From NCBI GenBank assembly GCA_002452335.1, contig DKFJ01000007.1, positions 271,573 through 335,572 of the forward strand: a stretch of 64,000 nucleotides of DNA, written 5' to 3'. Source of the stretch: Deferribacteraceae bacterium UBA6799 (GTDB taxonomy: Bacteria > Chrysiogenota > Deferribacteres > Deferribacterales > Geovibrionaceae). Both the position numbers and the translations under genes were made by a program. Below the pieces are notes generated by a model. That model did not search any database. It had not been told where the DNA came from and was given only the letters and a program-made list of their open reading frames with translations. This document shows positions 49,129 to 57,609 of this stretch, piece by piece; position 1 is the stretch's first letter, and every line of letters starts with the position of its first letter.

Positions 49129-49533
49129 ATGAAGGTTACCAGAGCTAGCGATTATGCCATCAGAGCGTTGATTCATATGGCACATAAACCTAACGGCACC
49201 ACGTTTATGCGTTCCGAGCTGGCACAGGAGTGTGAAATCCCGGACAGCTTTCTTGGCAAGATCCTGCAAAACTTAGCCAAGTCAGAAATCCTTACTTCTG
49301 AGCGCGGAAAGAAAGGCGGTTTTAAGATATCAAAAGATATCTCCACCATCACTGTATATGACATCATCACCGCTATTGAGGGCGAGCTGAGTCTTAACAA
49401 ATGTATTTTCGACGAAGAGTTCTGCAATCTGATGCATTCATGCACAGCTCATGTTATGTGGGCGGATATTCAGGATAAACTTGTCGGAATGCTCAAAAGT
49501 TATTCACTTGCAAATTTGGCTGAAAAATACTGA
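49129..49533 (+). CDS. Rrf2-family transcriptional regulator, probable Fe-S sensor
   Basis: A 134-residue winged-helix regulator. The start KVTRASDYAIRALIHMA and the wing GRKKGGFKISKD-like GKKGGFKISKD are family blocks. Cysteines 92, 99 and 105 (KCIFDEEFC, then NLMHSC) with His108 match the cluster region of IscR and NsrR. Asp8 in the first helix is the fourth ligand in S. coelicolor NsrR. A redox- or NO-sensing [Fe-S] regulator is thus likely; which cluster and signal is uncertain. No isc or suf gene is nearby. Ribosome site GAGGAG. The next gene is nrdJ, 248 bases away. Confidence 0.9.
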   Translation: MKVTRASDYAIRALIHMAHKPNGTTFMRSELAQECEIPDSFLGKILQNLAKSEILTSERGKKGGFKISKDISTITVYDIITAIEGELSLNKCIFDEEFCNLMHSCTAHVMWADIQDKLVGMLKSYSLANLAEKY

Positions 49534-49617
49534 AAGGTTTTTACGTTAAAAGCCTGTACGCCACAGGCAGTTCCCACTAAACTCACCATCGGTTAAATTT
49601 TAAGCCAGGTACTATAC

Positions 49618-49631
49618 AGAACAACTGTTCT
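49618..49631. promoter_or_regulatory. Perfect 6-2-6 palindrome upstream of nrdJ (GAAC-N4-GTTC)
   Basis: AGAACA, AC, TGTTCT. The core GAAC-N4-GTTC is the layout of LexA boxes of the Gram-positive type. It is 150 bases before nrdJ, in a 248-base region with no riboswitch fold I can recognise and no clear promoter. Confidence 0.4.
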
Positions 49632-49781
49632 ATTTTTACTGACGCGAATTTCTTTTTAATTACAGATGGTTAGCGGAACATCAATGAGTTACGTGATTTA
49701 AAGTTTATTACAATTCAGACTTTACAAACTCATTTGTTGCATATAACATTACAAAATTAATTCACAATTTTCGGAGGATAT

Positions 49782-52079
49782 ATGAGTGCTAAGGAGATCG
49801 AGAAATTGCTTTCTCGTGAGCCGGAATTAAGCTCCAACGCTATCACCGTTCTGGAAAAAAGATACCTCAAAAAAGACAACGACGGCAAACCCATAGAAAA
49901 ACCTATAGACATGTTCCGCAGGGTTGCCCTTAACATAGCAGAAGCTGACAGACTGTACGATAAGAACGCTGATGTTCTGGCAACGGCCAAAACTTTCTAC
50001 GATCAGATGGTCACTCTGAGATTCCTCCCCAACTCTCCCACACTGATGAACGCCGGACGTGAGCTCCAGCAGCTCGCCGCTTGCTTTGTTCTGCCGGTGG
50101 AAGATTCTCTGGAAGGTATTTTCGAAGCGGTGAAAAACACCGCCCTCATACATAAATCAGGCGGCGGAACCGGATTCTCCTTTTCCCGTCTGCGTCCCAA
50201 AGATGACGTGGTAAAAACAACCAAAGGCGTGTCCAGCGGTCCTGTATCCTTCATGACTGTTTTTGACGCAGCCACAGAGACCATTAAACAGGGCGGAACC
50301 AGACGGGGAGCCAACATGGGTATCCTGCGTGTGGATCACCCGGATATCATGGATTTCATCTATGCGAAAGAGGACAAATCCAAGCTCACCAACTTTAACG
50401 TGTCAGTGGGCATAACAGAGAAATTTATGCAGGCCGTTCTGGCGGACGGCGAATATGAGCTGATAAACCCTAAAACAAAAAAACCTACCGGAAAGAAGAA
50501 GGCCAAAGATGTCTTTGACAAGATGGTTCAGCTGGCATGGGAAGGCGGAGACCCCGGCATCGTTTATCTGGACAGGATCAACGCCGAGAACCCCACTCCC
50601 AAAGAGGGCGAGATGGAGAGCACAAACCCCTGCGGTGAACAGCCTCTTCTGCCCTATGAATCATGCAACCTCGGCTCTATCAACCTCGGAAAATACGTTA
50701 AAGAGGGCAAGATAGACTGGAAAGAACTGGAAAACACTATAACTGTCGCTGTTCATTTTCTCGATAACGTTATCGATATGAACAAATATCCCATCCCCGA
50801 AATAGACCGCCAGACAAAGAGAAACCGTAAGATCGGTCTGGGTCTGATGGGCTGGGCGGACATGCTGGCTCTCATGGCTGTTCCCTATAACACAGAGGAA
50901 GCCACCAAGCTGGCGGAAGACGTGATGCAGTTCATCCGCGACACAGGACGCAAAAAATCAGCCGAACTGGCACAGATCAGAGGCGATTTCCCCACTTTCA
51001 AGGATTCCATATTCCCGGGACTGGGATTCAAAAATATGCGCAACGCAACGATAACAACCGTTGCCCCCACAGGAACAATCTCCATCATCGGCGGATGTTC
51101 CAGCGGTATCGAGCCTTTCTTCGCCATCGCTTTCTACAGACAGGTTATGGACAACAACAAGCTGGTTGAGGTCAGCCCCGTCTTTAAAGAAATAGCAAAA
51201 AAAGAGGGCTTTCTCTCTCCCGAGCTTCTGGAACAAGTTGCCGAAACAGGACATGTGCACGGTGTCGATTCTGTGCCTGAAAAATGGCAGAACGCCTTCG
51301 TCACAGCCCACGACATCACACCCTTCTGGCACACCAGAATGCAGGCGGCATTCCAGAAATTCACAGACAATGCCGTGAGCAAGACAGTTAACTTCCCCAA
51401 CGAGGCTACTATAGACGATGTGCGCAAGACATATCTGCTGTCATACAACCTCGGATGTAAAGGAACCACAATATACAGAGACGGAAGCCGTACAGGTCAG
51501 GTTCTGAATGTGGGTACAAAGGACAAAGAGGCTGAAAAGACAATGTCTCAGGAGCCTTGCGTTTTCACACCCAGACCCAGACCGAAAGTTCTCATCGGAC
51601 AGACAGTGGAGATGATGACAGGCTGCGGCAAACTTTATGTAACAATAAATCAGGACGAGACCGGAAAACCTTTCGAAGTATTCACTTCAATGGGTAAAGC
51701 CGGCGGATGCGCCCAAAGCCAGTGTGAGGCCATCGGACGTCTGATATCCATAGACCTTAGAAGCGGCGGCGATCTGGACCGTATAATCAAACAGCTCAAA
51801 GGCATCAGCTGTCACATGAGATACGGATTTGGTCCCAACACCGTGCTGAGCTGTTCCGATGCCGTCGGAAAAGCTCTGGAACAGGCTTGTAACGCTCAGA
51901 CCGAAATAAAAGTGAGCGGAAAAAAGGACGACAGCATCACCGTTGACAAACTGCTGGAATCCTCCGACCACGGCGAGCACATAGTGAAAAACGGAGCATG
52001 TCCGGACTGCGGCGGTCCCGTGGAACACGTTGAAGGATGCGATATCTGCTATTCATGCGGATATTCACACTGCTCTTAA
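49782..52079 (+). CDS. nrdJ: Vitamin B12-dependent (class II) ribonucleotide reductase
   Basis: A 765-residue adenosylcobalamin-dependent reductase that makes deoxyribonucleotides without oxygen. FLPNSPTLMNAGRELQQLAA, FSFSRLRPKDDVV-like GFSFSRLRPKDD, the active site NPCGEQPLLPYESCNLGSIN and GCKGTTIYRDGSRTGQ are present. A TSCPD-type domain (about 600-700) and a C-terminal cysteine-rich tail CPDCGG...CDICYSCG follow; the tail likely re-reduces the active site. GGAGG precedes ATG. Single-gene unit with a strong terminator. No cobalamin riboswitch is evident. Confidence 0.96.
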   Translation: MSAKEIEKLLSREPELSSNAITVLEKRYLKKDNDGKPIEKPIDMFRRVALNIAEADRLYDKNADVLATAKTFYDQMVTLRFLPNSPTLMNAGRELQQLAACFVLPVEDSLEGIFEAVKNTALIHKSGGGTGFSFSRLRPKDDVVKTTKGVSSGPVSFMTVFDAATETIKQGGTRRGANMGILRVDHPDIMDFIYAKEDKSKLTNFNVSVGITEKFMQAVLADGEYELINPKTKKPTGKKKAKDVFDKMVQLAWEGGDPGIVYLDRINAENPTPKEGEMESTNPCGEQPLLPYESCNLGSINLGKYVKEGKIDWKELENTITVAVHFLDNVIDMNKYPIPEIDRQTKRNRKIGLGLMGWADMLALMAVPYNTEEATKLAEDVMQFIRDTGRKKSAELAQIRGDFPTFKDSIFPGLGFKNMRNATITTVAPTGTISIIGGCSSGIEPFFAIAFYRQVMDNNKLVEVSPVFKEIAKKEGFLSPELLEQVAETGHVHGVDSVPEKWQNAFVTAHDITPFWHTRMQAAFQKFTDNAVSKTVNFPNEATIDDVRKTYLLSYNLGCKGTTIYRDGSRTGQVLNVGTKDKEAEKTMSQEPCVFTPRPRPKVLIGQTVEMMTGCGKLYVTINQDETGKPFEVFTSMGKAGGCAQSQCEAIGRLISIDLRSGGDLDRIIKQLKGISCHMRYGFGPNTVLSCSDAVGKALEQACNAQTEIKVSGKKDDSITVDKLLESSDHGEHIVKNGACPDCGGPVEHVEGCDICYSCGYSHCS

Positions 52080-52094
52080 TAAAACCATTAACCG

Positions 52095-52121
52095 GGGCAG
52101 ACAGCAATGTCTGCCCTTTTT
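52095..52121 (+). terminator. Terminator of nrdJ
   Basis: GGGCAGACA, loop GCAA, TGTCTGCCC, then five Ts. A 9-bp perfect stem with a GNRA tetraloop, ending 18 bases before the next gene. Confidence 0.94.
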
Positions 52122-52138
52122 GTTTCTAAGGTAAAAAT

Positions 52139-53065
52139 ATGGGATATGACATAGATATACTTATACCCGCCTATAAGCCTCAGTTCTTCCGTCAGTGTCT
52201 GGAGAGCGCGGTAGCTCAGATCGAGGCTGATAATATCATCATCAGCGATGACTGCCCCACAGACGAAATATATGACATCGTAAAATCATTCACTGACAAA
52301 AGAATACAATATCACAGAAACAGACCCGGGCTCGGGCTTCTGAATAATCACCTGAATCTGATAACGCTTTCAAACGCAAAATGGCTGAAATTTCTGGACG
52401 ATGACGACTACCTCACAGACAACTGTCTGAAGGAGCTGAAAGCCGCAGCGGACAGCTCGGACGACACAGTGCTGGCCTTCTGCGATATGAAGAACATCAC
52501 CCCTGACGGACAGATAAAGCCTTCCTACTCAGACTTCGCAGACATAATGACAGGGGAGGAATACCTCTTCAGACATTATCTGAAAGCCCCCATAACCGTA
52601 TTCACAAAAATGCTGATAAGAAGCGATCTCATGCTAGATATCGCCGCACACATTGACCTGCCTGTTAATATGATAAGCCTGGACGAGCTGACCGGGCTGA
52701 TGGCGGTACAGTCCGGCAGTCTGGCATACACTGACAAAACCTGCGTTTATCACAGGCTGAATCCGGAAGGGTTTTCAAAAGCCGTGGATGCCGACCTGCT
52801 GTATGATGACACCAGCTACATCACCCTGCCCTTCATGACCATGACGGACGCTTTCCCTCACAGAAAAGCGGAAGTGGAATCACTCTATCAGATCATGCTG
52901 AAAAAGAATTTCAGAGGGTCATACATAAAACTGCTGGACAGAAACGGAAAAAAGGATTTTTATGATTTCTTTAAAAGGTGCAGATATATATCCGCTCCGG
53001 CGGCTTATATGGCGCTGTTTAACTCCCGCACGGTAAAAAAACTGATTAAAAACATCTTTCGCTGA
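52139..53065 (+). CDS. Family 2 glycosyltransferase
   Basis: A 308-residue GT-A enzyme. DILIPAYKPQFFRQCLESAV, IIISDDCPTDEIYDIV and the metal site WLKFLDDDDYLTDNCL are typical of GT2 transferases for surface polysaccharide. No membrane helix. The start has only AAGG upstream and follows the nrdJ terminator at once, so either some read-through or a promoter inside the terminator region drives it. Probably part of the LPS/capsule cluster that follows, although the 87-residue gene intervenes. Sugar unknown. Confidence 0.88.
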   Translation: MGYDIDILIPAYKPQFFRQCLESAVAQIEADNIIISDDCPTDEIYDIVKSFTDKRIQYHRNRPGLGLLNNHLNLITLSNAKWLKFLDDDDYLTDNCLKELKAAADSSDDTVLAFCDMKNITPDGQIKPSYSDFADIMTGEEYLFRHYLKAPITVFTKMLIRSDLMLDIAAHIDLPVNMISLDELTGLMAVQSGSLAYTDKTCVYHRLNPEGFSKAVDADLLYDDTSYITLPFMTMTDAFPHRKAEVESLYQIMLKKNFRGSYIKLLDRNGKKDFYDFFKRCRYISAPAAYMALFNSRTVKKLIKNIFR

Positions 53066-53184
53066 TAATTACCTACCAGAAATGGTATATTATAAAGGTG
53101 ACATGAGATGAGTTTTTTTTAAATTCGGGCTAATCCTCCGGGAAATGTATCCGATCTATTGTCATATACTTACAGAGGTGCGTT

Positions 53185-53448
53185 ATGAAACCATCTATGG
53201 AATTTATGAATAATGTCTACTCTGTGCTGGGACACATAAACGAAAACATAGAACAGACAAAGGTATCTATTCTTCTGGAAAAAAAGGTTAAGTCGGACGG
53301 CGAAACCTATAACCTTCTTCTGAAAGGAGAAAAAGACTGTGACGTCTTCACCCTCGCCAGCGAGCTGACAGACGAACAGCTCAAATGGTATGTTTTCGGT
53401 CTCGGCGACGGAATGGGACTTAAGCCTGAAATACTTGAGATAGCATAA
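53185..53448 (+). CDS. Hypothetical protein (87 residues)
   Basis: I do not recognise this protein. It begins MKPSMEFMNNVYSVLGHINE, has charged, helix-forming character, and ends with LTDEQLKWYVFGLGDGMGLK. No signal, membrane helix or cysteine pair. A good ribosome site (GAGGTG) precedes ATG and a terminator hairpin follows, so it is probably a genuine single-gene unit. Confidence 0.65.
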   Translation: MKPSMEFMNNVYSVLGHINENIEQTKVSILLEKKVKSDGETYNLLLKGEKDCDVFTLASELTDEQLKWYVFGLGDGMGLKPEILEIA

Positions 53449-53451
53449 TAC

Positions 53452-53480
53452 AGGGCAGGGTCGCTTGCCCTCTTTTCTTT
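53452..53480 (+). terminator. Terminator after the 87-residue gene
   Basis: AGGGCA, 8-base loop, TGCCCT, then CTTTTCTTTT. Confidence 0.7.
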
Positions 53481-53484
53481 TCTG

Positions 53485-53513
53485 TTGACCTTATCATCCT
53501 TAAACTGTAATTT
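53485..53513 (+). promoter_or_regulatory. Promoter of the GT4-GT9-deacetylase/GT operon
   Basis: TTGACC, 17-base spacer, TAATTT, about 35 bases before the TTG start of the first gene. Confidence 0.5.
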
Positions 53514-53547
53514 TATCCTAACAGTCTTTCTGACGTGAGTTTTAATA

Positions 53548-54630
53548 TTGAAAATATATCTATTTATAAAATATCTGGCACAATACGGCGGAGCAGAGCG
53601 GATATGCTATCGTTTTGCCGAATTCCTGAAAAACAGCGGACATGACGTCACAGTCATCTGCGGAAAGAACAAGCTGAAAACCGGATGCCCGTTCCCTTTT
53701 CACGAGCTGGGCATAGGCAGGAGCAGATACGCCAGAGCTAACGATTTCTTTAAAAAAGCGTCAGAATTCGCCGGAGATCTGGACGGAGTGATCTTCAGCT
53801 TCGAAAAGATGGAGAATGCGCACATCATCCGCCCTGGAGGCGGAGTTCACACCATTTTCATGAAAAAATCCATGCTGGGCATGACACCTCTTCAGAAACT
53901 GAAAAAAAACATCAAGCGTGCTCTCGATCCGGTGAACAGGCTGAACCCTGTACTGGAACATAAGACCTTCTCATCAGAAAAACTGAAAATAATAATAGCG
54001 ATCTCGCAACAGCTTGCAGACGAAATAGCTGTCACCTATCCCTATGCCGCCTCAAAAATCAGAGTGATTCACAACGGTGTGAGAAAACAGGTATTCTCAC
54101 CGGAAAGGCGAGCTCAGCTCAGAACCAGAACAGACTCAGACATTGTGATAGGTTTTGCCTCCACCAACTTTCAGCTGAAAGGTCTGGCGCCGCTCATAGG
54201 CTCGCTGGCTCTTCTGCCGGAAAATTTCAGGCTGGCAGCCGCCGGAGACAGAAACCCTGAAAAATACCTTTCTCTGGCAAAAAAACTGGGAGTGGACGGC
54301 AGAATAAAATTTCTGGGCAAAGTTACGGAAATGGACAGATTCTATGCCGATACAGACGTGTTCTGTCTGCCTACCTTCTTCGACACCTTCGGCAACGTGG
54401 TTTCCGAAGCGCTGGCAATGGGAATCCCCTGCTGTGTGTCAAAATACGCCGGAAGCAGCGAGCTGATAGACGAAGGCGTGAACGGCAGCGTTATAAAAGA
54501 TATAACCCCTGAAAACATTGCCTCATCTCTGAGAGCTTCGGCAGAGCTGAAAGACTTTCCCGACCCAACACAGGACGATGATGAAATATTTGAAAATTAT
54601 CTGGAAATATGCAGAACGGTGATATCATGA
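53548..54630 (+). CDS. Family 4 glycosyltransferase (WaaG-like)
   Basis: A 360-residue GT-B enzyme. The start is TTG (translated KIYLFIKYLAQYGGAERICY), with the glycine-rich acceptor loop YGGAER. RVIHNGVRKQVFSP begins the donor domain, and the nucleotide-sugar site is CLPTFFDTFGNVVSEALAMG (E-x7-E-like). Similar to LPS core glucosyltransferase WaaG/RfaG. It overlaps the next gene by four bases (ATGA). First gene of a three-gene LPS-type unit. Confidence 0.88.
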   Translation: MKIYLFIKYLAQYGGAERICYRFAEFLKNSGHDVTVICGKNKLKTGCPFPFHELGIGRSRYARANDFFKKASEFAGDLDGVIFSFEKMENAHIIRPGGGVHTIFMKKSMLGMTPLQKLKKNIKRALDPVNRLNPVLEHKTFSSEKLKIIIAISQQLADEIAVTYPYAASKIRVIHNGVRKQVFSPERRAQLRTRTDSDIVIGFASTNFQLKGLAPLIGSLALLPENFRLAAAGDRNPEKYLSLAKKLGVDGRIKFLGKVTEMDRFYADTDVFCLPTFFDTFGNVVSEALAMGIPCCVSKYAGSSELIDEGVNGSVIKDITPENIASSLRASAELKDFPDPTQDDDEIFENYLEICRTVIS

Positions 54631-55643
54631 AATTCCTCATTATCCAGCTCTATCAGACAGGCGATGTGGTTCTGACAACTCACATACCCAGAGAGCTTAA
54701 AAAACTCTATCCCGACGCACAGGTTGATTTTCTGACTTTTCCTGTCAACCGTCAGCTTTTGGAAAACAATCCCTTCATCACGGATATTCTCACCACCAGC
54801 AAGAAGGACGGGATAAAGGGACTGATAAAAACAATCAGGCAGATAAGAAAAAACAGATACGACGCTGTGCTGGATCTGCACAACAACCCCAGATCCGGCT
54901 ACTGCACCCTGTTCAGCGGAGCGAAATACCGTGTTGGATACGGCAGCACCTCCAGAAAATTCTTCTATAACACCCTGCCGAAAAGGCTCTCTGGCTCAGC
55001 AGGAGAGATAAAACTATCGCTGATACAGCCGTTCGACAAAAATTTTGATATATCAAAATATTACACCAAACCGGAGATACATCCCGCTCCCGAATATTTT
55101 CAGGCGGCGGACGAAGTGCTGAAAAATTACGGTATTTCCGATACTGATTTTCTGGTTACCCTGTCGCCCACGCACAAGAGGGCCACCAGACGGTGGACAG
55201 CCCGTCATTTTCTGGATACGGCGAAATATCTGACCCAAGCGCACAGAGCGAAAATAGTTATAACCTACGGACCGGGTGAAGAGGACTATATTCACGAGCA
55301 TTTCTCTGATCTTCCGGAGAACGTTTACCTGATGCCGCCTATGCCTATGGGCGCTTTCGCCGCCCTCATCGGCAGGGCGAAACTGCACATAGGCAACGAC
55401 TCCGCCCCCCACCACATAGCCACGGCGCAGAATGTGCCTACATTCATAATAATAGGCTCAACCAGCGCCGGATGGGTGTATAACTCGCCTCAGCACACCT
55501 GGGCATCGCTCGGAATGGAATGTCAGCCATGCAAAAAGGCGGAATGTAAAATTTCACCGGATATTCCCTGTATGTCCGGACTCACTTTTGATAAGATAAA
55601 AGATAAACTGGAGAATTTCATACAACATGCAGTCAAAAAATAA
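54627..55643 (+). CDS. Family 9 glycosyltransferase (heptosyltransferase-like)
   Basis: A 338-residue GT-B enzyme of the ADP-heptose:LPS heptosyltransferase family. FLIIQLYQTGDVVLTTHIP is the characteristic opening, HIGNDSAPHHIATAQNVPT holds the donor-binding Asp/His, and the cysteine-bearing MECQPC...C...PCM tail is also typical. I chose ATG 54627, overlapping the previous stop, over a start six codons earlier. It overlaps the next gene by 17 bases. It implies an LPS inner core; substrates not determined. Confidence 0.9.
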   Translation: MKFLIIQLYQTGDVVLTTHIPRELKKLYPDAQVDFLTFPVNRQLLENNPFITDILTTSKKDGIKGLIKTIRQIRKNRYDAVLDLHNNPRSGYCTLFSGAKYRVGYGSTSRKFFYNTLPKRLSGSAGEIKLSLIQPFDKNFDISKYYTKPEIHPAPEYFQAADEVLKNYGISDTDFLVTLSPTHKRATRRWTARHFLDTAKYLTQAHRAKIVITYGPGEEDYIHEHFSDLPENVYLMPPMPMGAFAALIGRAKLHIGNDSAPHHIATAQNVPTFIIIGSTSAGWVYNSPQHTWASLGMECQPCKKAECKISPDIPCMSGLTFDKIKDKLENFIQHAVKK

Positions 55644-57609
55644 ATCTATCCCTGTTCTCTGCTACCACAAAGTTTCCTACAATGACGGCATCACGCCGGA
55701 CAGGTTCGAGGAACACCTTAAATACCTGAAAGACAACAACTACTCTGTAATTTCCGCGCGCATGCTTGTGGATTTTATGAAAAACGGAGCGGAAGTGCCT
55801 GAGAAACCCGTGGTGCTGACATTTGACGACTGCTTTCTGGACAACTGGGTATACGCCATGCCTATGCTGGAGAAATACGGCTGGAGAGGCGTATTCTTCT
55901 GTATAACGGACTTTACAGGCAAAGGCGACCCAAGACCTCAGATGGGCTCAGAAAACCTGCCGGAGATCAAGCCAGCCACCGAGAGCTATATAGAGGCCAT
56001 CAGCGGAGACAAGACCCAGTTTCTGAACGAAGCCGAGCTGAAAGAGGCGCACAGAAAAGGACACGAGATATACAGCCATACCTGCACCCACATGATGACA
56101 TTCCGCAATATCAAAAGCCGCGGGGCATATCCCAAGAAATATCACTGGGGCATGGCGTGGATATACGGCGGAATGCACGATGGCGACATACTCTATCAGA
56201 AAGCCTCCGCCTATGCCTTTGACGGCGTAAAGCCGGACGGGGACGGTTTTAGTGCCAGAACCACAAAAGAACGCTACGACTTCTGCCTGGATGAATATAA
56301 ACGAAGCCGCAAATATCTGGAAGACCTTCTGGGCGTGAACGATCTGGACATGTTCTGCCATCCCTGGGGAGATTTCGACGATGTGAACACTCAGGCGCTC
56401 AGAGATGCCGGCTACACCGCGGCTTTCACTCTGGAGCGTTTTTCCAACTGTGTCGGCGAAGACCCGATGTATATCAACAGAATAGGCGTTGGTTTCAAAA
56501 CAGAGGTGAAGTGGCTCAAAAGCAAGCTGAACATCTACAGCAACAGACTAACGGCAAAGCTGTTTTTCAAGAAATTCACCAAAAAGGGCGAGATAAACAG
56601 AATCCTTTATATCACCGACTCCACAAAATTCTCCAGCGGCGGCATACGTCAGCTGATGTATAACCTCAGAGGACTTTCTGAAATGGGCTTCCGCCCTGTG
56701 CTCATATGCAAAAAAGACTCGGAGATAGCCGAAATGGGCGCTAAATACGCCGATGTGAGATACGCCGATTTCTCTTCCGTGTTCAGAGCGGCTGACGACG
56801 TGAAAAAAGTAATCAGCGAATTCAACCCAAACATAATACACACCTATCACAACAAGGCTCACAAAGCCGCCGTGATAGCTAAGATAAAATCCGGCACCAA
56901 AGCGAAGCTGTTTGTAAACAGAGGCGTTCTGGCGAAACCCGGCAACCTGCTCTACTACATCAACCCGTTCGTAAACGGGTTCACCGTTAACTCTAAAGAA
57001 TGCGCAAAGGTTTTGGCGTCCAGATTTATAAACAAAAAAAAGATCAACCTCATCCATAACGGCATCGACACTTCCGTTTTCAACCCGAAAGCCGGAGCTG
57101 GAAAGACCCGTGTGGTCTACATAGGCAACGAAGCCCCTGTGAAGGGCTGCGACCTGTTCTATAAGGCAATATCCCAGGTGAATGACGTTGAGTTTCAGCC
57201 TGTGGTCATAGGGCTGGCAGAGGCATGGGAAAAGGACGGGATAATCTCCACCGGAAAACTGAGAGACGTACAGAATGAGCTGTTCGAGGGCGATATATTC
57301 GTTCTCAGCTCCCGCTCGGAGAGTTTTCCGAATGTTCTGCTGGAAGCGATGGCGTGCGGCATGGCGGCTGTCTGTTTCAACGTGGGAGCGGTTAGCGAGA
57401 TAATAGAGGACGGCGTGAACGGTTACATAGTTCCTCAGGAAGACACCAAAGCGCTGGCGTCTAAAATAGAATATCTGCTGAAAAACCCCGAGATAAGATC
57501 CGAAATGGGCAAAAAAAACCGGCAGGATGTCACCCGCCGGTTCTCATATCATTCTAAGTGTATTAATCTGCTGAAACTTTACAGCGGGGAGACGTTCAGA
57601 AGTTTCTGA
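55627..57609 (+). CDS. Polysaccharide deacetylase - family 4 glycosyltransferase fusion
   Basis: A 660-residue two-domain protein. Residues about 8-310 are a carbohydrate-esterase-4 deacetylase. The metal aspartate is in VVLTFDDCF (67-68), the metal histidines in YSHTCTH (151, 155), and CHPWGDFDDV comes later. Residues about 318-655 are a GT4 transferase: RILYITDSTKFSSGGIRQL, LIHNGIDTSVFNP and SRSESFPNVLLEAMACG. No break or frameshift is seen at the junction, about KFTKKGEINRIL. It probably deacetylates and transfers sugars during surface polysaccharide assembly. Its 3' end overlaps the convergent M23 gene by 31 bases. Confidence 0.9.
   Translation: MQSKNKSIPVLCYHKVSYNDGITPDRFEEHLKYLKDNNYSVISARMLVDFMKNGAEVPEKPVVLTFDDCFLDNWVYAMPMLEKYGWRGVFFCITDFTGKGDPRPQMGSENLPEIKPATESYIEAISGDKTQFLNEAELKEAHRKGHEIYSHTCTHMMTFRNIKSRGAYPKKYHWGMAWIYGGMHDGDILYQKASAYAFDGVKPDGDGFSARTTKERYDFCLDEYKRSRKYLEDLLGVNDLDMFCHPWGDFDDVNTQALRDAGYTAAFTLERFSNCVGEDPMYINRIGVGFKTEVKWLKSKLNIYSNRLTAKLFFKKFTKKGEINRILYITDSTKFSSGGIRQLMYNLRGLSEMGFRPVLICKKDSEIAEMGAKYADVRYADFSSVFRAADDVKKVISEFNPNIIHTYHNKAHKAAVIAKIKSGTKAKLFVNRGVLAKPGNLLYYINPFVNGFTVNSKECAKVLASRFINKKKINLIHNGIDTSVFNPKAGAGKTRVVYIGNEAPVKGCDLFYKAISQVNDVEFQPVVIGLAEAWEKDGIISTGKLRDVQNELFEGDIFVLSSRSESFPNVLLEAMACGMAAVCFNVGAVSEIIEDGVNGYIVPQEDTKALASKIEYLLKNPEIRSEMGKKNRQDVTRRFSYHSKCINLLKLYSGETFRSF
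57511..57542 (-). terminator. Terminator of the M23/dedA operon inside the opposing fusion gene
   Basis: On the minus strand AACCGGC...GCCGGTT with inner pairing, followed by eight Ts. It starts about 37 bases beyond the M23 stop and lies within the coding sequence of the plus-strand deacetylase-glycosyltransferase gene. Confidence 0.8.

Noticed and set aside
49534..49781. Possible cobalamin riboswitch before the B12-dependent reductase gene
   Set aside because: I could not find the B12-box or the paired stems expected of the class. Only a palindrome was visible.
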